DNA from: Apostichopus japonicus
Taxonomy: Eukaryota; Echinodermata; Holothuroidea; Aspidochirotida; Stichopodidae
Assembly: GCF_037975245.1 (NCBI RefSeq)
Contig: NC_092564.1
Location: forward strand, 25,849,484 to 25,909,483
Length of the DNA stretch: 60,000 nt
Direction: 5' to 3'
A program made the position numbers and the translations under genes. Positions within the stretch are counted from its first letter, which is position 1; each line of letters starts with the position of its first letter. Positions 19,301 to 31,300 of the stretch are shown here, piece after piece. The notes under the pieces are model-generated. The model made no database searches, was not told where the DNA came from, and saw only the letters and a program-made list of their open reading frames with translations.

Positions 19301-22300
19301 TACTGCTTCAACATTTTCAAATGATTTTTTCAGCTCATCTGCCAAAGCCATCAACCTCGCGGCTTCGTCGTCGGTCACGCCCATATTGTCGATGCCATCC
19401 CGAAAGTCTGTTAGGAGAGACTTGTAATCTTTCTCACTGAATTCATCCTCCTCCTCCTCCTCCTCCTCCTCCTCCTCAATTTGATCTTCAACCTCATCCT
19501 CATCTTCCTCTCTGTCAGATTCAGATGCTGGTCGTTTCGGTTTATTTGCACCAAGTTCGCTCTCGAGAGCTGAGGAGAAAAGACAGACAACCAGAAGGGA
19601 CAGACTTTAATGGTGGTCTATCAATGACCTATACTGCTTATAATATCTGATATATGATATTACATATGGTAAACTAATAGAACTTCAAGTAGAGGGGAAA
19701 ATTGATTGAGGAAGCATGTAAAATATGCTACGCAAATTGCTACACACATACAAAGATACCTAGCAGTTTTTGTACTATTGTTGTTACGAGACAATAAATA
19801 TCTCAACTGAGCATTCTACCTTTCATTTATTTTGCTTATATCTGCTTTTGAAATAAAGAAATCTTTTCTAATATGTTTAATAGTGTAGGCATTGTGTATG
19901 CTTATTTGCGTGATTCTTACGATGGTGTGAAATCATTCTTACTGACCTTTAAGGTAATAAAGTTGGAAATTATACAAACCGATGACTTCTTCATCAATGG
20001 CTTCAAGGGAGTCTTGGACGGAATCCATAATATCTACCAGGACCTTGGCAAGTGTCTTGGGGTCGATGCCCAAGGCTATTGCATCATCGATACTGGCCAC
20101 TGAAAGACTATCCGAGTACTTGTCTGTCAGACCAAAATGATGGAGGTTAAAAGAATAATTCACCCCTAAATTTAAATTTTGACAGGCTTTATTTAAGCCT
20201 TATAGCTTATTTTTTTATTTATATATTTATATATATTTAAGCCTTATATTTATATATATATTATATATAATATATATTATATATATAATATATTATATTA
20301 TATGTAATTTTTATTTTTTATATAATAATAATAATATAATTTTTATATAATTCTATTTTTTTATTTATATATTTATATATATTTAAGCCTTATATATATG
20401 TAAGCCTTATATAAGCCATTAAGGAGTGTTAGCTCAGTGGTTAACGCTGGTGCCTTTCAATCATAAGGTCCCAGAGTTCGAGTCACTCCAAGATTAATGT
20501 ATGTTGTCCAGTTACAGAGTTGTTGACAATTGACAATTCCTAATCATGGACATTAAATATGAATGTAAGAGACTGACTTCGGTCAGCTTGTGGCTTTGAT
20601 AAGCCAATGATGGCTTCTTTGCGAGTTCCAGCTCGCAGGAGGATCTAAAATACATACATACTGTACATACATACATCCAACTCTGCATTCCATTCCTGAA
20701 GGACAATTTGAGATATTGATAGTTAAGATTTCCACATTTGGTACCAACAGTGAACTTGAAGCAAACAGGTGCAATGTCATAGATGCACAAATGAAAAGAG
20801 AGGTTTCTTTGCAGTTACTTCTCACTTCATTGTCATGATTTTACAAAACACAAATCAATGCAATGTGTTCATATTCTCATAAATCATTCATTTAAAAGAG
20901 AGAATGTGGTTGTAAAATTTCAATCAAATTTTTAATAAAACATTCTCCGGTTAAAGATGTGTCTATGCCATCGCATTAGATGACTCCAAGTTCCCTTTTT
21001 CCACAAAAGTTAATCACCTTTAAAATTTGCAGTTTTATGAAAACTGTATGCAAGAACAGAATGCAGGGTTCACACAAAAACATGTTTTTCTCTCACAGAT
21101 CTCTTAATAAACTTTTCTTTAAAAGAATTTTCTTTTGCCCCAAAAGCACAAAGATAAGAATCCACAAAAGGTCGAATATAATTTGGTTTTGGTATTTTAT
21201 GACCTGATATTTTAAACATTTTGTTGACCTCCAATGATGCATGACAACACATCTTAGGTTTTCAAAGCCTCACTATGCTTTAAATTTCTAGGGTCTCAAT
21301 AATCTATTTTAATACTATTCTGTGGCAAATATATACGTAATCAAAGACAATGCACTTATTAGAAACTTGGAACACTGACAAAGTTTAAGGGAATGAGAAA
21401 TTCAGAAAATAACCATTTTCTTTGTTTATCCAAATCCTATGCATATACCTGAGCATGCATACTGAACCTATTAACGACGACGACGATGTGTGCTTTAGAA
21501 CCTTTTGCCAAATTATAGGGTTCGAGGGGGGTATGAGAAATTTAGACAATAACATCATCTTTGTCATCCAGATCTGTAGCAATGCAGGGTTGTTTGAAGA
21601 ACACATTGAATAACAAGTACCCTGGAGCCATTAGTTCTTGGCTGTACTGAGTCATACAGTCAAAAGTGTTCCCTGTCCAGGCTAGAGTACCACCTATTCA
21701 TGGCCAATGCTTTTACTTTTGCATGCGCCCAGGGAATATTTTGATTTGACAGTGTGTGGATAAACAGGGGGAAGACTCTGGTATTGTAATCGGGTTTTAA
21801 GTTTGCTTGCTCTGTACGAATTAGCCAATATTTGGCCAATACAAGTAGACCGTCATGTACCAAACAAAGAGCGTAGGGTTAGGGATCAGTGTCTTGTTTA
21901 TCTTCATAATGGAATGCATAAATGAGGTTTTAATATACTCTTGGGCAATTTCAACAATATTTGAAAAATAATGCTCACAAAATACCAGCTTACCAAGTAC
22001 ATCTCGTAACTCTTGCGAGTAAGCATTTCCCTCCTCATCACCGACACTGCCGGCTTTCGTTTCGTCAACCTCTTCTTCCTCCTCACTCTCATCTTTGCTT
22101 TTCTTGCTTAGCAACTGTTTAAACCCTTCATAAAATAAAAAGACAGAAAAGTGAGAATTTTGAGCAATTAACAATGTAACTTTTTATTTAAAACTGTGGT
22201 ATGTGTTAGATGGTTACTTTTCACCACCCTTTTAGTGCAGTAATACGCAGCCTTCTAATATTTACACACAATCATATACACTTTAAATCTAACCAAGTGA

Positions 22301-25300
22301 TCTCCATGCTTATAATTATTTGATTGCTCATAATTATTTACTATTTCATACATAGTACACTACAGGTAAGTTTTGTGTCCCACAAAATTTAATATGTACT
22401 TGTTTTACATTTTTCTTTTGCAATTTTTAGATTTTGAATAACTTCATTATGCTAGGTGTGAGTTTGGTGGACAAAAACTATAGAATTTGCTTTTTTTTGG
22501 GGGGGGGGTATCTTATCTTCCTGTAGAGGCTGTGATTAGAAGCACCTATTACGACAAAGCCAACCCAAATGAGGATTTAATATGTATGTGAAATTTTAGA
22601 AATTAAACTGACGCTGCATGTGAAATGTTAGAAATAAAATGAAGCTGCAAGTCCTTTTTTCTTTCTTGGATGCTGATAAGTAAAGATTTTATTTTCTTTG
22701 ATCAGAAGAAATTGACTTTTTTATTGTCATTTTGAAGGGGGGCAAGGAGGATGGTGGGGAAAAAGATGGGTGATGATAAGAGATGCTGGGAACAGTTGGG
22801 TGTGGTAATATTTCTAGCAATCTTTTATATTACAGATCACATATTGTGTTACATTATACACACACACACCTGATGCTATTTTTTCCTCTACACTCAACCA
22901 GATACAAATGCCATTTTAATCAAAGTTCATCATTTTAGAAATTTTAATTACAAAATAATTAAAAAGTAACAAAGAAGAAATTAATAACTTTTTTTAGCTG
23001 CTTACACAAGCAGAAGTAATGCATTGTAAAGTACTCACAAGCTGCTTTCATACTCTGAGCGAGGAGCAGGTAATGCATTGTAAAGTACTCACATGCTACT
23101 TTCATACCCTGAGCGAGAAGGGTAATGCATTGTAAAGTACTCATGTGCTGCTTTCATACTCTGAGCAAGGAGCAGGTAATGCATTGAAGTACTCACATGC
23201 TGCTTCAATACCCTGAGCAAAGAGCAGGTAATGCATTGTAAAGTACTCACAAGCTGCTTTCATACTCTGAGCAAGGAGCAGGTAATGCATTGAAGTACTC
23301 ACATGCTGCTTCAATACCCTGAGCAAAGAGCAGGTAATGCATTGTAAAGTACTCACAAGCTGCTTTCATACTCTGAGCAAGGAGCAGGTAATGCATTGAA
23401 GTACTCACATGCTGCTTCAATACCCTGAGCAAAGAGCAGGTAATGCATTGTAAAGTACTCACAAGCTGCTTTCATACTCTGAGCAAAGAGCAGGTAATGC
23501 ATTGAAGTACTCACATGCTGCTTTCATACTCTGAGCAAAGAGCAGGTAATGCATTGTAAAGTACTCACATGCTGCTTTCATACTCTGAGCAAAGAGCAGG
23601 TAATGCATTGTAAAGTACTCACATGCTACTTTCATACTCTGAGCAAAGAGCAGGTAATGCATCGTAAAGTACTCACATGCTACTTTCATACCCTGAGCGA
23701 GGAGCAGGTAATGCATCGTAAAGTACTCACATGCTACTTTCATACCCTGAGCGAGGAGCAGGTAATGCATTGTAAAGTACTCACATGCTACTTTCATACC
23801 CTGAGCGAGGAGCAGGTAATGCATTATAAAGTACTCACATGCTGCTTTCATACCCTGAGCAAGTTTCTCATTTTCCTCTTCTTTTCTCTCCTTTTCCATT
23901 TCTGAAAGGAAAATGTAGAATAGCCTTAAATGCAAACCACAGTTATGTTGTCTGATACCATTTCATTTACCAAATAAACCAAGCGGTAATGGAGGTCAAT
24001 TCTGCAATGAATGACCTCCAACCTGCAACATACGTTTGAGACTTAACTTACCATGAAAATTAAAAACTACAAATTTCAGGTGCAATACTATAGCATTCTA
24101 CTATATTGCTAACTTTGAAATAAGGTTTTACCATATGTACAAATTTCCATGGACAAGCACTCAATTTGCTATATTACATGAACATCTGGGCGGCAGAATT
24201 ACCAAATATTAAAACATTGCCAGGATCTATAGGTAGTTCTAACATAAATGTAATAAATATACAGTGATAAAACTATTTCAACAGTGTATGAATTAGCCAT
24301 CTGACTGCAATCCAATTTGAGCATGAAAAGCAAATTGTTAATCAAAATAGTCCTTTATCAGCTGGACACTTGAGGTGAAGATTTTTTAACTCATATCTGG
24401 TAATTAACATGTATTTCGTCCAAACTATATTTTCCCCACTTAAGCCATTTTTCCCAGGCCGCAACACCTCTTATCTGCAGATAACATATGGTAAACCTAC
24501 TCTGGAGGGTCACCCAAAATTTCAGAAACTGTTGTATTTCCAATCCTTTTTCTTAAGAAAAAAATATAACCCCTAAGGAGACATGATGGACAACACAGGA
24601 ATGTGGTCTGTCACAATTAGATCTTACGGTAAAATGCCGAAAACCACATTATTGGATATTTGGGAAACAAACTTAACTCTAGCTTTAATAAACAAAGAAT
24701 CTTTGAAAAGGGAAAACAGAAATGTACAGATTTGTGAGAAATCAAGCCAAAGATTGGCGGGTTTATATACATATAAATGTCATCAAAGTGGATGTTCAAT
24801 AGATCTTAACAAATTTTTCAAAACTTTCATGGATGTGTTATGAAGGTGTTGGCACTGATGTCCTTACTTGTTTGTTCTTCACGGTATAAGTATATATCAA
24901 ACTGGTCTTGGGTCAGAGCTGGGGAGCAGAGGACACTCTTTGGTTTGACTTTTGGAGGTGGTTTGAGGTAAGGATGGTGGCATATTCTGGTCGTATGTAT
25001 CGTGAGGATGTAAGAGCAAGTTGTTGGTTCGTCAATTCTGGAGATGGAATCTCCCTCCCCTTCAGCACAATGAAACTGGAAAAATAAACATAACAGTAAA
25101 TCCATGTTTTAAATTTTAAACATGGGTGTGGCAGACACGGATACTTTCTTTTTAATAAGAGGCTCTGCGGGACAGTAGCCTAGGGTGTCTTAGAGCAGCG
25201 GTCAACAGTAGCTTAGGGCAGTAGGGTAAAGGAGGCTTGCAGGCACTAGGCTTGGGGTAATCGTAATCAGTAATCGTAATCGATTACAATCGATTACATT

Positions 25301-28300
25301 TTTTGAAGTAATCGTAATCGATTACTTTTGTGAAAATTACAAAGTAATCGTAATCGATTACAAGGGCAAAGTAATCGTAATCGTATTACATTTATGATTA
25401 CAGTGAAATTTGAATGAGAAGGGCAAAATTAGTAGAAATGATTAAAACTAATTCTTACTATTGGCTTTTAGTGTGACCAAAGAAGTGTTCCTGCTTCTAG
25501 AATTCTCTAGCACAATAAACTTATACTAAGAAGTACTGGGGATTTGATCGCAGATATGCAGAGGATTGTGCAAGTACAGTAACCACAATGTAATCGTGAT
25601 TGTAATCACGATTACATTACAATGTAATCGTAATCGATTACTTCAACTTTAGGCTGTAATCGTAATCATACATTCTCAAGTAATCGTAATCGTAATCGAT
25701 TACATTCAGATGTAATCGCCCCAAGCCTGGTGCCAGGCACTTAGTAGTCTATTGTGGCTTTAAGGCAATCGCCTATGGTGGCTTGCAGTAGTAGTCTAGG
25801 CCTAGAGTGACTTACAACAGGACAGAATTAAGAAGACCTTTCTTTATGCAGTGACATTCTTTTGGTTTTACACCCAAGGCACTACCCATCATGCCAAAGT
25901 TAACCTGTAATGCCTCTCTCTCTCTCTAACAAACATACATACGTGAAAAGTGACACTGCATACTTTCAATACAGTCAAAGTAAACAGTATTCTTTGACAT
26001 TTTCTTCTCATACTGTAGACCTAATATTTCAAGACATATTGCAAGTGACAAAACCAAGAAATGAAAACAATTCATCTTGCTATATGAAATATAAGAAAGT
26101 CACATTTATTTTATCAGCATGAACCTGAATGCTACCAATGGAGTATTTTCACTTCTTCCACAGATACTACTTCTATTACTGTTCAAATATAGTTTCCAAA
26201 GCAGTTATGAGGCAAAGCTGATGCCTCTTATCAACTGTAGTAGAATGTTGTGAAGCCCATATATGTATTTCACCTATACTGAAAGACTACACTGAGGGTT
26301 TAATGTGAATATTATATATCCATCTACAATGGAAATCTTGTGGAATCAAAGTATAAAAGTTTACCCTGACTTCTGCCTGTCTCGGTTTTCCATTTAAATC
26401 ACAAGTGGAACCATTGACATAGTTGTGACTGTGGTAACGGTTAAGTCTGTTCTTCCTGGAATCCTTCAGTCATACAAAATGAGAAATGGTAAAATATTAG
26501 AAATAATCTCATAATGATGCTGTAGGTCTGGAAAGAGACACTCCAGTTATGAATAGAGGCGAATGGATTACTTTGTATACGGCTTTAAGAAGTCGAGTCC
26601 AATTCGAATCAGGTACAGTAAAGCATTGTAAAGAATTAGTTGATGGTAACTAATGGTAGATGTTCAATATTAATACAACAACATAAGTATATATCATCTG
26701 TCACTTGCAAACAAACCCAAAAATCAGAGCTAAAAGTGATATTTAATAAGTTCCATGATTCAATAAAGATGTTTAAATCATCAGCTCATTTCTTTAATAA
26801 TGGAAGTTGTTAGTTTAAAGGTCATCAGTATTGCCTCAAAATAAATTTGCTTGAAACCAAATGAAAGTCACTGATGTTGACACTTGAGCTTTTGAGGAAA
26901 TTTTACAAACAAGCTCAAAGTTTCTTCCTTCAATGAGACATTTTATTATCTGATCAATGACTAGAGTACAGTATTGATAATCTGGAAATAATTTGGTGGT
27001 GGAAGGTGGACCCCTTTAGGAAACAAAAACGCTGCTTTTGGAAACTTCCAGCAATAATAGTCATAATAGTATGCTGGAATCAATACTGAAACCAATTGAA
27101 GGTCACTGATGTTGAAACTTGAGCTTTGAGGAAATTTTACAAACAACCTAAAAGTTTCTTCCTTCAATGAGCCTTTAAGGTCAATATTGACAAGTAAACT
27201 CACAGTTGTTGCATTGTCACTCCAATCAGTCTCCGAGTCGTAAATGCCCAGCACAACCACATCTCCAATGATCTTATCATTCTCCAGGTGGAACTGTTCA
27301 ATGTTTTTCCCATAACAGAATTGATAAGACCACCAGTCTTTTGTCTGTATGCACAAGGGTAAACAGAGAGATTAGTATATAGATAGAACACTTCTACACA
27401 CCTTTAGGTATTAAAAACATTTTCAAACTTATGACGAACCCTATGTGTCCATCTGTTGTTAAACAAAATGTGTGTGAAATGGACCAATTTTACAGACATG
27501 TTGCATCATATTACAAAAAGGGTGATGAATACAAGATATGCATGGATTGCATGGTGCTTCATTTGCTGCCATACACATTTGTTAAGTGCATCTACACTGT
27601 AGCAGTACCATTAAACATCTTTGACGGGGAAAACAAAGTTATGGAAAAGTTCTGTAATATATACACTGTAGAGCTGTATACTGTGACCTACAGTACTACT
27701 GTAGGTCAAAGTTTGAGGCCAAGTTTGATTGGCAGGATAAGAGGAATACCCCCCCCCCCCACGCCCTCTCCTCACTCAAAAAAGCAAAACAATAAATAGG
27801 AATCCCCTTTTCTTAGCATCACACATAGAGGCTATCATTTTTTTAAAGGTTTGCTTTCTCTCCCCTCACCCTAATCATTAAAGAGAAGAAACTTGGGAAA
27901 AGCAGATGAGCAATTGCGCTTAGGCTGTAAGCACATGCATGCCAATGTATGTTGTTTACAGTACCACTAGTAAGACAACATAAGAATCCATAAGTCCTTG
28001 TTTTGATATGATGTTACCTTTCTAATACATGGAGCAGTCTCCATTGGTTTTAAAAGCTCTGAGACTCCAATTTCACTGGCAGCCTTCTCCTCCTCCATCT
28101 CTAACTCCAGTTCTGCAATGTTTGGTAGTTGGCATTCATACTGCTGCCCATATTTGGAGGTCATATACACTACTTCTTGTTCAGAAGGCTGAAAAATAAA
28201 ACAACAAGCAAATTAATGTCACACAAAAGTACACCGATGTGTGCGAAATGGACTGAACTAGACATGTTGCATCAATCAAAAGGGATTGGCAGGGAGCAAG

Positions 28301-31300
28301 AACTTTGCCCACACAAGTAAATGTCACTTAAAAAAGTACATAAAAAAAACACACAAATACGTAAATAAATATGTATAAATGGGTAGAATTGTATCCCCCC
28401 CCCCCCCATCAAATGTGTTGTGTCTTTTCAATGACCTTAATTGATTTTACTTTAAGATAAGTTTGATAGAGGCTAAACAGTAGTAATTTACTTATGACTC
28501 AACAAGTACAATTCTAAAAACATCTTGCAATTCATTTACCTCATTCATAGAGTTCAACAAGATATGATTTTTGAGGCTAATTGCTTTATCATTCACGAGT
28601 GGCACACGAATGTCATGTCAGTTTTTCAGAAAGACACTACAGTCACTAAGATAAAAAAGGATGTACCAATGTATTCATGTTGTTGATTTTTTTATTTTTT
28701 TTATTTTATTAACTTTATTCGTAACCAGGGGTCCTGTCACTGGTAAACCAGTGTTCTCCCCAGGATCCCTGCACATATAAAACATACAAAATATAACAAA
28801 CAGAACACATAAATAAATAGAGAATATAGATATAAAAATATAAAAAAAATAAATAAATAAAAAATAAATAAATAAATAAAAAAAATAAAAAATAAATAAA
28901 TAAATAAATTAAAAAATAAATTAAAAAATTAAAAAATTAAAAAAAAAAAATATATATATATATATAAATAAAAATAAAAATCTAATTCGATTTCAAAGAT
29001 TCCAGAAAGCCAGGCCATTTCTAATTGCACATTTTAGTTTATTTTTAAAGGTATCAGTGTTATTGCACATACGAATATGCCGAGGCAGTGCATTCCATTG
29101 ATTAACCCCATGGCAAGTTTGACGACGTCTCCCCCAAATAGTGTTGGAATGTGGAAGGCAGAAACCACCAGAGGTAGACGCTCTTGTGGCAGATTCACTC
29201 GAGGAGACATGGGCATACTTGTCACAGAGATAGTCAGGAGCAGCTGCTATGTGGATTTTATGCATAAAAACCTGACGGTGATAATTCCATCTTTGCTCTA
29301 TAGGGATCCAGGATAGAGCTGAGAGAACATCAGCTGTAGGTGCAGTCCTAGGAAGATCTAGAATAATCCGACCAGCTCTTCCTTGCAGAGATACCAGACA
29401 TTTTTTATACTTGGCACAGGTGTTAGACCAGGTACAACTAGCATAATCAAAGTGGGGGCTTATCAAACTATTGTACACCATAATCCTGTATTTGTGTGGA
29501 AGATACTTCTTAACCCTCCCAAGTATCCCAAGACGGCAGGATATTTTCTTGCAAATCATAGATAAATGGTCTTTGAAAGTTAAGGTACTGTCCAAAAGCA
29601 CCCCAAGGTACCTAAAAACATGAACCTGTTCTATATCATGTGAGTCATAATGGAGAATGAGAGGGTCAGCTCTCTTCATCATGGTTGGTGTGCCAAAAAG
29701 CATACTTTTGGTCTTTTTTACATTCAAAGTCAATTTGTTTTTGACCAGCCACTTGCCAATCAGAATAAGATCTGTAGAGAGAACCTGCTGTATTTCACAT
29801 ATTTTCTCAGAGCTATAAATAACAGCTGTGTTATCTGCATATAAAATTGCCTGGCTTTCACTTGTGGCAGATGGAAGATCATTTATGTATATAGAGAATA
29901 GTAATGGCCCAATGATAGATCCCTGTGGAACGCCAAATGCAATTCCCATCATATCTGAATACTGGTTCTCAATCTGAACAATTTGGTATCTGCCCGCAAG
30001 ATAAGAGCCGAACCAATCCAATGCAGAGTCAACAACTCCATATGACCGAAGTTTGTCAAGCAAAATGTCATGATCAACTGTATCAAAAGCTTTTTTAAAG
30101 TCAAGGAACAAGATGCCAGTGTCGTTCTTTCTTCCACAGGCACCGTCCATGTTTGACAAAATATCATCAACCACATAGCTGAGAGCCGTAGTAGTGGAGT
30201 AACCAGGTCTGAAGCCTGATTGCCATTTGTTAAGGATCTTGTTACTAGTTAGATACTGATACAGTTGATCATGAACAACTCTTTCCAAGATTTTTGACAC
30301 AACTGGCAGAACTGAAATAGGTCTATAATTGTCGACCTGACTGCGTGTCCCATCTTTGAAAACTGGTGAGACCTTGGCAGTCTTCCAGTCAGAAGGGAAA
30401 ACCCCATGAGAGAGTGAGAAGTTGATGATATAAGTAAGAGAAGGAGCAATGTGGGAGGCAGATAGCCTCAACAAACGAGCACTTATGTTGTCAAGGCCAG
30501 TGGCTTTCCCGGCAGACAGGCCCTTTAGTTGCTTCTCAATCGAGTCAATGCTAACTGTCTGGAACCGGAAATTACATAAAGTATCATTTGTGGAAGGAGT
30601 GTGGGGTCTAGAATCGAATTTACTAGCTAGCTCACTTCCAATGTTAGCGAAAAAATTGTTGAAGACATTAGCAATTTCACACTTGTCATTAACAACAATA
30701 CCATTATCAACTATGCTAGCAATGTTATGGTGTTTGCTACTATGCATTGCTTCTTTAAGGGTAGACCATAATTTAGAGGAGTCATTTTTAGTGTCCTCAA
30801 TTTTGGTTTTGAAGTACTCACATTTTAGTTGGGAAGCCAGATTATTGAGTTTGTTTCTACATTTTTTGTATCTGGCCCAAGTGTCCAGTGAACCATGTTT
30901 CTCAGCGACCTTCTTCAGGTGATCCCTCTCCCAGGTCATCGAGATGAACTCATCAGTGACCCAGGGAGTGTGCTCACCTTTAACAGTCACAGTTTTCAGA
31001 GGTGCATGGGCATCAGACACTTCATTAAAGAGAGTTTTCCAAGTATACCACATGAGGTCAATATCATCCAGACCTTCAATACAGGAAAATGGGATTTTGG
31101 AGATATCATCAATAAAAGCTTCCTGATGGAACCGTTTGAAAGATCTAGTAGTGATCTTTCTGGGAATATGTTTGGGTTTGTTAGCCCTTCTAACAGCATA
31201 AATCAGCCTATGATCACTCAGACCAGTGGGTATCACTCCTGACTGAGTGACATAATTTTTACGGTTCACATAAATGTGATCTAAGAGGGTTCGTGAGTGA

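Noticed and set aside
23000-23870. CRISPR-like array
   Set aside because: Animal DNA; units are contiguous near-identical tandem copies without unique spacers and derive from an OS9 exon end.
30449-31242. Plus-strand frames of 115-157 codons
   Set aside because: Antisense shadows of the LINE reverse transcriptase and endonuclease frame.
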